Below, piece by piece: positions 11,499 to 22,822 of a stretch of 64,000 bases of DNA (position 1 is its first letter; each line of letters starts with the position of its first letter). The position numbers were made by a program, and so were the translations under genes. The stretch is from Orychophragmus violaceus (taxonomy: Eukaryota > Streptophyta > Magnoliopsida > Brassicales > Brassicaceae): NCBI GenBank assembly GCA_030180135.1, contig CM058231.1, positions 35,281,034-35,345,033 of the forward strand, in the 5' to 3' direction. The notes under the pieces are model-generated. The model worked only from the letters and a program-made list of their open reading frames with translations. It had not been told where the DNA came from and ran no database searches.

Positions 11499-12179
11499 TG
11501 TTGGGAATGTCCTGAAATCTATTGTACTTACTCCAAGTGAAAGTCGTATTGTCGAGATGAGACAATCATATGACACTAGGTAGTCATAATGCTTTGCTAG
11601 AAGCCACTTATGATCAATGAGTTTAGAACTCATTGCTAGTGTTATATGATCCTACAGGGTCACACACCTAAACAAATTGGGCGTTAAAGACGAGGTTGAT
11701 CATTAATGTAATGATCCAGTGAATGCATATTTGATATGCATTCGATATCAATATTCTGGGGCAGTGTCGATCGATGCAGATAGTGCATCGATCGATGCAA
11801 CTCGCGGATTAATCAGATTAATTCGGTTTAATCGTTGGTTAATTCTGTTATGGTTTAAGTCGACATATATAAGATATATGGTCGACCTAAACTGATTTCT
11901 AACCTAATTCACAGCCACCAGAACTTGAATAGAAACCTCTGAAGAGATTGGATCTCTATAGGCACTAGCACCCATGCTGTTCAGTTTGTGTGCGTGTGGA
12001 TACCAGTAGAGGCGCAGCATTTGAGGCGCTCTAGATCTCGATTATCTGCAAATCTTCCGCTGCAAATCACCAGGTAATTCTGAGATCTGATAGATTCAAT
12101 TACATGAACCCTAGATCCTAGGCTTGGAATTCAGACCAGGATTGCCTAATTGGATTAGGAACTGCTAGAAATTCAGTCA
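11499..12179 (+). repeat. Copia 2 5' LTR
   Basis: Begins TGTTGGGAATGTCC and ends at attcagtca just before the primer-binding site at 12181-12192. It carries the dyad series in sense order: gatcatta hairpin, gaatgcatat hairpin, double-palindrome unit at about 11765-11799, then the long gtcgac hairpin near 11860. Confidence 0.93.
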
Positions 12180-12180
12180 G

Positions 12181-12192
12181 TGGTATCAGAGC
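12181..12192 (+). other. Primer-binding site of Copia 2 (initiator Met tRNA)
   Basis: TGGTATCAGAGC lies one base after the LTR end and is identical to the site of Copia 1. Confidence 0.93.
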
Positions 12193-13279
12193 TTTAGGGT
12201 TCCATTGAATCTGTAGCATGTTGATTAGATTGGTTGAATCTGGATCTCTGTATAATTGATACAAACATGCTAAAACTCGTTTTGATCAAAGTATCCTAGT
12301 TTAGGGTTTTGCTCGAAAAACGTTTTAGGGTTCTTCGCATGGTGTCGATCGATGCCAATCCGGCATCGATCGACACAGGGCGAAAACCCGAATAAAACTT
12401 AGTTTTCGCCGAGTGTCGATCGACACAAGTGTTGTATCGGTCGACACAAACCTCGCGAGATTGATGAATCGTTTCAATTGGATTGGACCGGTTATAGAGC
12501 TTGGTTAATAATGGTTGAACACTGTGAATGGTTTAATTGTGATTGCTTTGATTAGGTTGGCATCGACCGATGCTAATGTAGCATCGATCGACACTGACCG
12601 GTATTCAGAACCGGATCAATTGGATTGATCGATTATCGCGGATTGCCTTTGGTTATTCTGTATCGATCGACACTATAGTAATGTCGGTCGACATCATATT
12701 CGATGATTAGGTTATGGAACCTGAAATCACAGAACCAAAGCAAGATAAATCATTTAATTAGAAGAATTAAAACATAATAAAACTTAACGTTTTAAAGGTT
12801 CCGTTCCTCAACCAAATATCAAGTGATACTTGATGTCTTTCCAATCTTGTCAACTGTCAAGACCCATTTAATTATGTGATAGACTTGCAGTGCAAGATAT
12901 CCACAATTTAATGAGTAAGACAGGAAGTAATCGTGTTGATGGGCTTGCAGTGCAAGACATCAACAATTACATGACTGAAGAGATTGGTTTACTTGACTGG
13001 GCCATCAAAATCGTTTTGGGCTCAGAGACATCAGGTGGATTGGGCATGAGATGTCGATCCACAACCAAGAGTTATATTGGATATAACTAGCAAAGTTGTT
13101 GCTTACCTAGATAGCTAAATTTGGGTGACAGCCAGTGGCTCACTCATGTTTAGTGAAGTATGGGTCTTGGATCATTATATTCATTTGAGGAAACATTGTT
13201 TGAATATAATGCGAGTTTTCTTAATTGTTAAGACTTCTCATTTCTTGAACATAATAACTAAACCTCCCTTTTTTCAGCT
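12193..13279 (+). other. Copia 2 5' leader with double-palindrome units
   Basis: No convincing gene. Units lie at about 12334-12387, 12402-12456, 12560-12594 and 12659-12694. A short open frame at 12890-13090 (no good upstream ATG) parallels the one in the Copia 1 leader and ends with RSTTKSYIGYN. An 11-bp palindromic word (ttgcagtgcaa) is duplicated here about 65 bp apart. Confidence 0.75.
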
Positions 13280-14247
13280 ATGTCTAGCACAAACCATCGT
13301 AACAATTTCTCCCTGCGATCCGTCCTTGAGAAGGACAAGTTAAATGGATCAAACTTTCTTGAATGGTATCGGAACTTGAGAATTGTTCTCAAACAGGAGA
13401 ACAAGGACTATGTCCTTGAGAAAGTTCTCCCCAAGAAGTACCGAGCCAATGCCTGGCAGTCAGAAAAGGATGCTTGGGACAAGCATTCTAATGATGTGGT
13501 GGATGTGAGTTGTCTTATGTTGGCTACCATGAACTCGGAATTGCAGAAGCAATATGAGTACGTGGAGTCGCCAAAAGAGATGATCACTGGCCTGAAAAGT
13601 ATGTTTCAGGAGCAGGCACGAACTCAGAGATACCAGACGGTTAGGTCTCTGATTGAGTGCAAGCTACCAATGGGCGAACCAGTTAGTCCTCATGTCATTA
13701 ATATGATGGGTTATATTGATAACCTGGGGAAACTGGATTGTCCCATTAGCCAAGAGTTGGCTACTGACATCATTCTACAGTCACTGCCGTCAAGCTATGA
13801 TCAATTTGTTATGAACTATAACATGAACAACTTGACGAAGACGTTGACTGAATTGCATGGGATGCTTAAGACTGCTGAACCTAACATCAAGAAGGACACC
13901 CCGGATGTCCTTATGGTACAAAAGGGTAAGAAGTTTAAGAAACTTGGTAAGAACAAAGGTGATGGCAAGACGAGCTCGATTGTGAATCCAAGCGAGTCTG
14001 GCCATGCTCCTAAGGTTAAAACCAGTCCTTCTGAAGATGTTAAGTGTCGTTATTGTAATGGTTATGGGTATTTGAAAAGAAACTGCAATAAATTCATGGA
14101 AGATTATGAGAAGCTGAAGAAGACGTACGAGACTTCTTCTTCAGGTATTTATGTTATAGAAGTAAATGTTACTTCTTGTAGTCCTACTTATTGGGTATTT
14201 GATACCAGCTATGGTACTCATATTTTGTGAAAATGTGCAGGGCCTGA
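13280..14247 (+). pseudogene. Copia 2 gag and start of protease
   Basis: The ATG at 13280 opens gag (MSSTNHRNNFSLRSVLEKDK), collinear with the Copia 1 gag. This copy has a glutamine codon where Copia 1 has its TAG. The zinc knuckle is present but altered (CRYCNGYGYLKRNC, lacking the usual His). The protease motif reads FDTSYGTH rather than LDTGCGAH, so the catalytic DTG is lost. The frame stops at 14228-14230, and the region is cut by Athila 1 at 14243-14247. It is decayed more than Copia 1. Confidence 0.88.
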
Positions 14248-15440
14248 TGATAGGTTCTAAGTTTTACCCTATTCTAAACTGCAAGTGAACAGCAATGTCA
14301 AAGTAGTATATAGGGTTAGTGAATCCACAGGGACACTTGGTCTCAATAGATCAGAACAGTAGAGACTAATACTAGAAATAAGCAGATGGTGAAGTAAATA
14401 AATTGCGAAGCAAGAAAGTAAACAGTAGCAAGTTGGTTGTGAAAGCAATAAACTAAAAGCGTCAAGCCTAGGGTATTCTCAGGAAATCAGACAAGCAGAC
14501 ATTTCATTCAGCAAGGATCTAATTAAGCACAGTTCTAGAACTCAAAAAACAGATATAGAATTAACCAAATTCCTTTGCGATAATTCTCTAAGTCTAAGTG
14601 CAGCAAACCAAACTTTCGTTTGCGAGAACTAACAGATTAAACTAGCATTAATCCCAAGTTTGATATGTTCACAATTATCCTAAACCAAACTTCCGTTTGC
14701 GCAAAGTTTAATTGCCCAATTTAATTAGTTCAGATTCCTAAACCCCACTTCTGTGACGTATTTAGCAACCTAAGATCTAGATTCTAATTGATCAGGTTAG
14801 AACTAGCTTTAAGCACAATTAAATTGAAGAACAGATATAGTTTGAATCCTTAACTGAATTTGAACAAGTCTAGCAAGTCATGAAATCCTATGTGAGAAAC
14901 CCTAAACCTAACAAGGGATCTACTCAGACATAGATAATGAAAACATAATCATATGATGAATAAATTGCATAAAAGAATAAGAGTAAAAGGGGTTCAAAAT
15001 CTTCTCCAAATACAGATGATGTAACAGGTTCAGATCAGCCCCAAAAGCTCTAAAAATCCTCTGCTCTTAATTATGAAAGCGTTATGTAAAGCGTATCTAA
15101 AAACTCAATAATATAGGTCTAATCTCGGCCAGGGGCTTCTTTGTAAATATCAGGAACTTCTGGATCAAAGTGCAATATCTTGATTCTTCTAAACCGCCGA
15201 GTTTTGGCCCATCTCGCTGGTGCATCGATCGATGCTAGAGTGCAACGATCAACACCTTTCTCTGTTTCGGACAGTGAACTCTATCTCTCGGCCAATCACT
15301 CCAAAAATCTCCAAAATGCTCCATTATCTCCAATTTAGCTCCAAACCTGATTATACCTGTAAAAGACTCTAAAAGAACACAAAAGACACTAAAACACAAC
15401 TATATCATGGCATAAAACTAGTAAAAACCATGATATATCA
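14248..15440 (-). repeat. Athila 1 3' LTR (left copy)
   Basis: Begins tgataggttctaag and ends tgatatatca. It matches 22823-24015. It holds one double-palindrome unit (about 15221-15254) and a terminal hairpin (arms tatatcatgg / ccatgatata) near the right edge. Confidence 0.95.
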
Positions 15441-16794
15441 ACTCCCCCACACTTAGCCTTTGCTTGCCCTCAAGCAAAACATAGAACTAAAACATGGTGA
15501 AGAGGTTTGAAAACTCTTCAGAAACTCATTTCATCCTAGAAGCTACAATACTCAGATTCCCCTTAGTAAACCACTGAAAGAATCAATCACAGGATATCAA
15601 GACCAACATGTACTTCCCCCACACTTAGCAACTGTCCTAGGTAAACTCCACAATCACATTCAAGCATTCAAATTCTCCCTACTGACTTCTGCAAGTATTT
15701 AAGTGTAAGGAGTATCGATCAAAGGGCACATGGATTCTTACCTTATCAGCTCTAGACCACCATACTATCTTTCTCTAGTCCCTTTCTTCTCTTTCCCTTC
15801 TTTAACAACTGATTTTTCCCCATTGGGTATCATTTTATTTTTTTATCAGTGTTCTTCCCGTTATGGGGTGTACTTTGGACACATTCCATGGATCACATGA
15901 GAGAAAATAGTGTTTGCTACCATTCCCATGACCACTTCGGAGTTACTAACTCATCCTCAGTTTATTATCTTTTTTTTTTTTTACTTTAGAGAAGGGGAGA
16001 AGGGAACTAAATAGGATAGGTTGACAGGCTGTGTCAGAACTAACAAGGAAATCCGACACAAAGTATACCAAGCCCTTAGGTGAGAAATCTAAGTCAGTAT
16101 TAAGGTGAAGTCAGTTAAAGGATCCTCTGATACCTGAAGTGATGTGGGTGTTCCCAGTAGGTTGATCTGTGATGGGGTTTTCCAATAGTCAGAGATAGAT
16201 CCTGCAACTTCATCCCAATGGTTACTTAAGTTCTTGCAAGTCTTGTAAATCTTCTCAGAAAATCATAGTTTCTTACTTAAACAATTTTGACTCAATAAAA
16301 CAAATTTTTTTTTTTGAAAAACGGACTGACTCTTAAGAAAACAGAAAACAAAAGTCAGTAGCACCTCCCCCACACTTAAGACACACTGTCCCCAGTAGTG
16401 TCCAGCGAAGGATCGGTAAAAAGAAAATAAAAAATTGAAAAGATGAAATTATGTCTGTCGGGTTACCTCTGTCGCTCAGGCATCGATCGTTGCACTAAGT
16501 GCATCGACCGTTACTTGGCGATTTTCGTGTATGGTCGATCGTTGCTCATGAGCGCAACGATCGCTGCAATGCGATTCCTTTCGTGCTGTGACGATCGACA
16601 CAGAAGTGCGTCGATCGTTGCACTGCGATTTTGTCCGAGACCTGCAAACATAACTGCACCAAAAACAAAAACAAACGTAAAATCCTAACAAAAACACCAA
16701 AAATTAAGTAGAAAAACACCAGTACCTAATGGTGGGTTGCCTCCTACCCAGCGCTTGTTTAAGGTCAATAGCTTGACCGGACGGATGGGAATTT
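15441..16794 (-). other. Athila 1 3' untranslated region with polypurine tract and three tandem palindrome units
   Basis: No gene seen. The minus strand reads a purine run ending gtgtgggggagt directly before the 3' LTR (15441-15455), a typical polypurine tract. Three double-palindrome units lie close together at about 16480-16521, 16531-16575 and 16589-16629, each followed by a GCGATT-like tail. The region is collinear with 49736-51092 of Athila 2, which shows that the two elements are related. Confidence 0.85.
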
Positions 16795-19700
16795 TCAGGG
16801 GGAGGGTGCAGCATCCAGAGGCAAAATCTGACCTCTTGGAATCTCGGCCTTAGCCCAATAGTGTTTTACCCTCTGCCCATTTACAGCAAACTCATTACCT
16901 TCCTTCCCTATCAAAATGACAGCTCCATATGGACGCACTTCTTTGATCGTGTATGGTCCAGACCATCTTGATTTCAGCTTGCCTGGAAACAAATGCAAGC
17001 GAGAATTGTATAACAGTACCTGATCGTTAGGCTTAAACCATCTGGAGACAATCTTTTTGTCATGATAAGCCTTAGTCCTTTCCTTGTACAACTTTGAGTT
17101 CTCATAGGCAAAATGTCTAATCTCATCCAACTCGTTGAGCTGTATCAATCTCCTCTCTGCAGCTGGTTTGAGGTCAAAGTTCATCTGTTTTACAGCCCAT
17201 GCTGCCTTGTGCTCAAGTTCTACTGGCAGATGACATGCTTTCCCATACAGCAAATGGAATGGAGTAGTCCCCAATGGCGTTTTAAACGCAGTCCTGTAGG
17301 CCCATAAAGCATCATCAAGCTTAGCTGCCCAATCTTTCCTTGTCTTCCCAACTGTCTTCTCCAAGATCTCCTTGATTTGTCTGTTAGAAACCTCTACCTG
17401 TCCACTAGTCTGTGGGTGATAAGGAGTAGCAACTCGGTGATGCACTCCATGCTTCTTCAGGAGCTTCTCAAAAACCTTATTAATAAAGTGAGATCCTCCA
17501 TCACTAATTACTATCCGAGGTACTCCAAATCTAGGGAATATGATGGATTTAAACAGCTTAATGACTACTGAAGAGTCATTGGTTGGACTAGCTATTGCTT
17601 CTACCCACTTAGATACATAATCCACAGCAACTAATATGAATTTATTCCCATAAGATGAGGGAAAGGGACCCATAAAGTATATGCCCCAGCAATCAAAAAC
17701 CTCAACCTCAAGAATGAAATTCTGAGGCATCTCATGCTTCCTGCTGATTTTCCCTCTCCTCTGGCAGGCATCACAATGAGAAATAAAGGAGTGAGCATCA
17801 GCGAACATTGTAGGCCACCAGAAACCTGCTTGCAAAACCTTAGACACAGTTTTGAAAGTAGCAAAATGTCCTGCATAATCTGATCCGTGGCAGTGGAATA
17901 GGATATCTGGAACCTCCGACTCAGCAACACATCTTCTATAAAGGCCATCCGAACAATGCTTATAGAGGTAAGGTTCATCCCAATAGTACCTCCTAAGTTC
18001 TCTGAAGAACCTCTTCTTTTCATATCCTTTCAGATTATCTGGTTCAGTCTCTGCAGCCAGATAATTGGCTATGTCTGCATACCATGGTCGATCATTTGTT
18101 GCGACAGCATTAATCTCAAACTCATGCTTTCCAATCCGTATCGTAAAAGTTTCTGGGTCTGTATCCGCGCTGCAACGATCGTCACAGTCGGGTGTATCGA
18201 TCGTCGCTGTCCCGATAGATGCATCGATCGACGCTGACGTCGCATCGATCGACGCAACGCGATTAATCCGACAGTTTTGCAGGTTTCTGTCCAAATCTGT
18301 CTCACAGATTGTCCCAACCATATTGACGTGTTCTTCAGGCAAATAGTCATTAATTGGCACGTCCTCCTCAAATAGCATCCTCGAAAGATGGTCAGCAACT
18401 CCATTCTCAACCCCTTTCTTATCTCTCACTTGAATATCAAATTCCTGAAGCAACAGGATCCATCTCAACAGTCTTGGCTTAGCATCCTTCTTCTGCATCA
18501 GATACTTCAGGGCTGAATGATCAGTGTGTACAATCACCTTGGAGCCAACAAGATAAGAGCGAAATTTCTCAAATGTAAAGACAACTGCCAACAACTCCTT
18601 CTCCGTAGTGGCATAGTTTCTTTGTGCATCATCCAGTGTCCTACTGGCATAATAGATAGCATGAAGCTTTCTATCTTTCTTTTGTCCAAGAACAGCTCCT
18701 ACATCATAATCACTTGCATCACACATTACTTCGAAAGGCAAATCCCAATCCGGTGGCTGAACTATGGGAGCACTCACTAATGCCTGCTTGATCTGTTCAA
18801 ATGCAGTTTGACAATCTGCAGTGAACTCAAATTTGGTGTCTTTACACAGCAAAGCAGTTAGTGGCCTAGCAATCCTACTAAAATCCTTGATGAACCGTCT
18901 ATAGAAGCCAGCATGTCCAAGAAAGCTTCTAATAGACTTAACAGAATCAGGTGCCTGCAGGTTGGTCATCACCTCGATTTTAGCGCGGTCCACCTCTATT
19001 CCTGCTTCAGACACTTTATGTCCAAGCACAATGCCATCTCTTACCATGAAATGACACTTCTCCCAGTTAAGAACTAAGTGCTTCTCTTCGCATCTTGTCA
19101 GAACCTTGCACAAATTATCTAAGCACTCATTATAGGATGATCCATATAATGAGAAATCATCCATGAATACTTCCATAAAATCCTCAATCATGTCTGTGAA
19201 TATGGACATCATGCATCTCTGGAAAGTGGCTGGTGCGTTGCAGAGTCCAAAAGGCATCCTACGGTAGGCGAATGTCCCATATGGACAAGTGAAAGTGGTC
19301 TTTCCCTGATCCTCTGGATGGATGGGAATCTGAAAGAACCCCGAGTAGCCATCTAAGAAGTAGTAGTAAGGATGATTTGCTAACCTTTCGAGCATCTGAT
19401 CAATAAAAGGCAAAGGAAAATGATCTTTCCTGGTAGCAGCATTAAGCTTCCTGTAATCTATGCACATCCTGTGTCCTGTCACAGTCCTAGTAGGTATCAG
19501 CTCGTTCTTCTCATTCTTCACAACTGTAACACCGCCCTTCTTTGGCACTACATGGACTGGACTCACCCAATCACTGTCAGAGATAGGATATATAATGCCA
19601 GCGTCAAGGAGTTTCATAATCTCCTTTTTGACTACTTCCTGCAGATTAGGATTAAGTCTCCTCTGATGTTCGATTGATGTCTTGGACTCATCCTCAAGAT

Positions 19701-22554
19701 GTATCCGGTGCATGCACAGCTCCGGTGAGATACCTGAAATATCATTAAGGGAATAGCCAAGAGCTTTGCGATGCTTGCGCAGCTTGCTTAGCAGTAAGGT
19801 GAGCTCTGCGTTGTTCAGGCTAGCATTAACAATCACTGGGTATGTTGAATTAGGTCCAAGAAAGGCGTACCTTAGCCCGGATGGAAGTTGTTTCAGATCT
19901 ATTTTCGGAGCCTTTTCTTCTGCCCAGTCTCTGCCGTCTTGCAACGATCGTTGCTTAGATGGTGTCAATCGTTGCAGTCCCGCGTCAGACACTTCTACCT
20001 GCATTGCAACCTCGACAGAATCCATCAATCTTGTATAGCACATTGCAGGCTCGTCCTGTAGGTATTCCAACTCCAAAATAGAGCTCAGTAAAGCCCTTTC
20101 TAGTGGATCCTCAGCATGTGATTGGTGGAAGTACTCTGCAGCCAAATCACCCAATGTGTCCACATAGAAGGTTTGCCCGTCGATGGTTGGTCTCTTTACC
20201 AGTTTGTTCATGTCAAAACTCATCTTCAGATCCCCTACATTTAGAACTATTTTGCCTCCCTGACAGTCAATCATTGCACCAGCTGTTGCTAAGAAAGATC
20301 TTCCTAGAATCAATGGGTCTTTTGGCTCCTGTCCATATTGTAGAACTACAAAATCAGTTGGGATCACACACTTGCCAACCGTTATAGGCACATCCTCTAT
20401 TACTCCTTCGGGGATCCTGACTGATCTGTCTGCCAAAACTAGTGATATCCTAGTTGGTATAAAATCTGTCATCCCTAGTCTTTTAGCAACTGAAAGGGGC
20501 ATCAGATTTACACTGGAGCCAAGATCACATAGGGACCTTTCGAACCTCTCCTTGTAGATAGCACAATCTAATACGAAGCTGCCTGGATCTTTTAATTTCT
20601 CTGGAATTCTGCCTTGAACCACTGCACTACATACTTCATTGAGCATCATTATACTTTCTTCATCGGACCATTTTCCAGAAATTGCATCCTTAAGGCATCT
20701 TTTCATCATGGGGGAAGTTTCAATGGAATCCAACAAAGGTACTTCAACCTTTACCTTTTTTATGAACTCCTTCCATTTTGCATACTGCCTATCATTCTTA
20801 GCTTTTCTGGGGTTCTTGGGATAAGGTATCTTAGGCTTGTATACCCTTTCAGCCGACTGTTTTGGGTTTTCAGCACTCGAACTTTCTGCAGTCACCTTGT
20901 GTCGATCGTTGCTCTTATCGCATCGATCGATGCTAGGCGACTTTGTTACGACCTCCAGTTCCTTGATTTCGCTTGGCAACGATCGTTGCTTAGATGCATC
21001 GATCGACTCGCGGCGAATATCGCGTATCTCATCTTCCAACTCTTCAATTTCCACGAGTTCCTCAACGCTTAACTGCTTTTTCTGGCCAGATGACAGCTCC
21101 TTACCACTTCTCAATGTCACGGCATTGCATTGGTACTTAGGATTGGCATCAGTCTTTCCCGGGAGATATCCCTCTTCCCTTTGAGCATGTCCAGCAGTTC
21201 TTGCAACCTTAGCATCAAGCTCTTTCATGTGTGTGTTCAAACACTCAAACTTCCCATTCAGCTCCCTGTAGATTGTATCCATCTTCGCGTCAGCATCTGC
21301 TGCGTACTTAGTCTGACTCTCCATTAGCTGTCTTAGCATCATCTCTACTTTACTCTCAGACTCATTGGCTTTCTTAAAACCACCTTGCTGAACTCCATTG
21401 GAGAATATGTTTCCCTGTTGATTTCTAAATCTATTACCTTGGAAACCAGAACCTCCCATGTAATTCACTTCTTCTTCCTGAGTGTCCTCCTCAGTCTGAA
21501 TTACCTCTACATCTTGGGTAGAGTGGACAGCTTTCTTACTTGTTAGGAGATTGTAAACTGTGTCTAGCCTAGATCTAATCTCAGTCATGTTAGAATCCTC
21601 TATACTTCCACCGGATTTCTTCCTCTTTTCATCTATAGTCTTGCAACTGTAGCTGCTAATCAGGTTCCCAATCAACTGCTTATCTTGTGTAGGAGTCCTG
21701 GTGTTGAAATTAGCATTACTGGAATTATCCAGCGCTGTCTGATAAGGGAGATCTATGCCTCTGAAGAAAATACCAATCAGCTGTACTTCTGTGAATCCAT
21801 GGTGTGGACAGTCACGCTGATACTGCTTAAATCTCATCCAGGCAGTCTTCAAGGGCTCCACAGCTCCTTGGGAAAAAGTGAGTATGTCCTGTCTGGACTG
21901 GTCTGAGCGCGCATCATCATAAAAGTGACGCAGGAACTCACTCTTTAAGGCTGCCCAAGTAGTATACTGACCAGGTGCCAGTTGTCTCAGCCATGCACTA
22001 GCGTCTCCAGCAAGACTGTGCGGAAATAGCTTAAGGAACAGATAGTTCGGGCATACTCCTTCATACTTCATGCCAGTGACTATGTCCTCAAACTTGTCAA
22101 TGTGATCCATAGGCTGCTCTGCTTGAAGACCATGAAAAGCAATCTGCCTCATCAGCTGGTAGTAGATGGTCTTGACCTCAAAATCATTCCTCTCAAAAGC
22201 AGGAAGCACTAGAGCTGCTCGGTTTGCATGAAACTCATCAGGTCTGTTGTAGTCAGCTAGTGCCCTCTCATGAACCACCATCTCTCTACCTTGGGCCCGT
22301 TCCTGACCCTGGTTTTGGTTCTGCTCAGGAGGGTCAGGGATCACTCGTCCATCAATCCTCTGCCCAGCAGCATTGTAAGGATTGTTTTCCGGATCCCTCA
22401 GGACACCTTCAGCATCTCGTATCAAGATCAGACGTTCTCGTACCATTCTCTCTCTCTTTTCTCTTCTGATAGTCCTTTCTAGACGTCCAAGTTCCTCTAG
22501 TCCGAGATTAAGCAAGCTCGAGTTCGGATTACTTCTAGTTTTCTGCGTTGGCAT
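16795..22554 (-). CDS. Athila 1 gag-pol polyprotein, full-length open frame
   Basis: A single frame of about 1,919 residues starts at the ATG at 22554 (MPTQKTRSNPNSS). In-frame alternative starts upstream are not needed. The order is gag (about residues 140-270, SAWLRQLAPG, LKSEFLRHFYD), a coiled segment, a retropepsin-like motif (CDLGSSVNLMP), RT (FMDD in EVFMDDFSLYG), RNase H (CDASDYDVGAVL), then integrase with an HHCC finger (HCHGSDYAGH, HCDACQRRG) and ISDGGSHF and SGQVEVSNR. This order is Ty3/Gypsy. It is open throughout, yet the first integrase acid is Tyr in WGIYFMGP, where relatives have Asp, so integration by this protein is probably lost. Four double-palindrome units lie inside the frame, encoding SIDA/SIDR- or KQRSL-like residues. 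No env-like frame follows. Confidence 0.95.
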   Translation of the reverse strand: MPTQKTRSNPNSSLLNLGLEELGRLERTIRREKRERMVRERLILIRDAEGVLRDPENNPYNAAGQRIDGRVIPDPPEQNQNQGQERAQGREMVVHERALADYNRPDEFHANRAALVLPAFERNDFEVKTIYYQLMRQIAFHGLQAEQPMDHIDKFEDIVTGMKYEGVCPNYLFLKLFPHSLAGDASAWLRQLAPGQYTTWAALKSEFLRHFYDDARSDQSRQDILTFSQGAVEPLKTAWMRFKQYQRDCPHHGFTEVQLIGIFFRGIDLPYQTALDNSSNANFNTRTPTQDKQLIGNLISSYSCKTIDEKRKKSGGSIEDSNMTEIRSRLDTVYNLLTSKKAVHSTQDVEVIQTEEDTQEEEVNYMGGSGFQGNRFRNQQGNIFSNGVQQGGFKKANESESKVEMMLRQLMESQTKYAADADAKMDTIYRELNGKFECLNTHMKELDAKVARTAGHAQREEGYLPGKTDANPKYQCNAVTLRSGKELSSGQKKQLSVEELVEIEELEDEIRDIRRESIDASKQRSLPSEIKELEVVTKSPSIDRCDKSNDRHKVTAESSSAENPKQSAERVYKPKIPYPKNPRKAKNDRQYAKWKEFIKKVKVEVPLLDSIETSPMMKRCLKDAISGKWSDEESIMMLNEVCSAVVQGRIPEKLKDPGSFVLDCAIYKERFERSLCDLGSSVNLMPLSVAKRLGMTDFIPTRISLVLADRSVRIPEGVIEDVPITVGKCVIPTDFVVLQYGQEPKDPLILGRSFLATAGAMIDCQGGKIVLNVGDLKMSFDMNKLVKRPTIDGQTFYVDTLGDLAAEYFHQSHAEDPLERALLSSILELEYLQDEPAMCYTRLMDSVEVAMQVEVSDAGLQRLTPSKQRSLQDGRDWAEEKAPKIDLKQLPSGLRYAFLGPNSTYPVIVNASLNNAELTLLLSKLRKHRKALGYSLNDISGISPELCMHRIHLEDESKTSIEHQRRLNPNLQEVVKKEIMKLLDAGIIYPISDSDWVSPVHVVPKKGGVTVVKNEKNELIPTRTVTGHRMCIDYRKLNAATRKDHFPLPFIDQMLERLANHPYYYFLDGYSGFFQIPIHPEDQGKTTFTCPYGTFAYRRMPFGLCNAPATFQRCMMSIFTDMIEDFMEVFMDDFSLYGSSYNECLDNLCKVLTRCEEKHLVLNWEKCHFMVRDGIVLGHKVSEAGIEVDRAKIEVMTNLQAPDSVKSIRSFLGHAGFYRRFIKDFSRIARPLTALLCKDTKFEFTADCQTAFEQIKQALVSAPIVQPPDWDLPFEVMCDASDYDVGAVLGQKKDRKLHAIYYASRTLDDAQRNYATTEKELLAVVFTFEKFRSYLVGSKVIVHTDHSALKYLMQKKDAKPRLLRWILLLQEFDIQVRDKKGVENGVADHLSRMLFEEDVPINDYLPEEHVNMVGTICETDLDRNLQNCRINRVASIDATSASIDASIGTATIDTPDCDDRCSADTDPETFTIRIGKHEFEINAVATNDRPWYADIANYLAAETEPDNLKGYEKKRFFRELRRYYWDEPYLYKHCSDGLYRRCVAESEVPDILFHCHGSDYAGHFATFKTVSKVLQAGFWWPTMFADAHSFISHCDACQRRGKISRKHEMPQNFILEVEVFDCWGIYFMGPFPSSYGNKFILVAVDYVSKWVEAIASPTNDSSVVIKLFKSIIFPRFGVPRIVISDGGSHFINKVFEKLLKKHGVHHRVATPYHPQTSGQVEVSNRQIKEILEKTVGKTRKDWAAKLDDALWAYRTAFKTPLGTTPFHLLYGKACHLPVELEHKAAWAVKQMNFDLKPAAERRLIQLNELDEIRHFAYENSKLYKERTKAYHDKKIVSRWFKPNDQVLLYNSRLHLFPGKLKSRWSGPYTIKEVRPYGAVILIGKEGNEFAVNGQRVKHYWAKAEIPRGQILPLDAAPSP
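18168..18262 (-). repeat. Two double-palindrome units inside the Athila 1 coding region
   Basis: Two units lie end to end (18171-18206 and 18220-18255 with GCGA at 18259). In the minus-strand frame they encode an Asp/Ser/Ile-rich linker (ASIDATSASIDA) between RNase H and integrase. Further coding units lie at 19942-19976, 20899-20940 and 20976-21017. Confidence 0.9.
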
Positions 22555-22822
22555 AAACTGTCTGTAATCGTCCAGCAACGATCGATGCTATCAGTGGAAC
22601 GATCGATTCAATCTCAGAATCGCCTAGTGACGATCGACGCAAGGGATGCAACGATCGACGCAAGGCGAAAGTCGTACCTGCGACAGAAAGAAACAGAGAA
22701 AAAGTTAGCAAAATATAAAAACAAAACGAAAAAGCAAAAACAAAAAGAAAAATTTCTAGTAAAAACCCTAAGTTCGGTCCTATCGAAGACTCTAAGAGTC
22801 CCCGGCAACGGCGCCAAAAACT
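22555..22822 (-). other. Athila 1 short leader with two palindrome units
   Basis: Between the primer-binding site and gag there are two double-palindrome units (22574-22609 and 22627-22670). No gene seen. Confidence 0.8.
22799..22816 (-). other. Athila 1 primer-binding site (tRNA-Asp type)
   Basis: The minus strand reads TGGCGCCGTTGCCGGGGA, six bases from the 5' LTR. This is the known Athila/Tat type of site complementary to the 3' end of tRNA-Asp. Confidence 0.9.
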
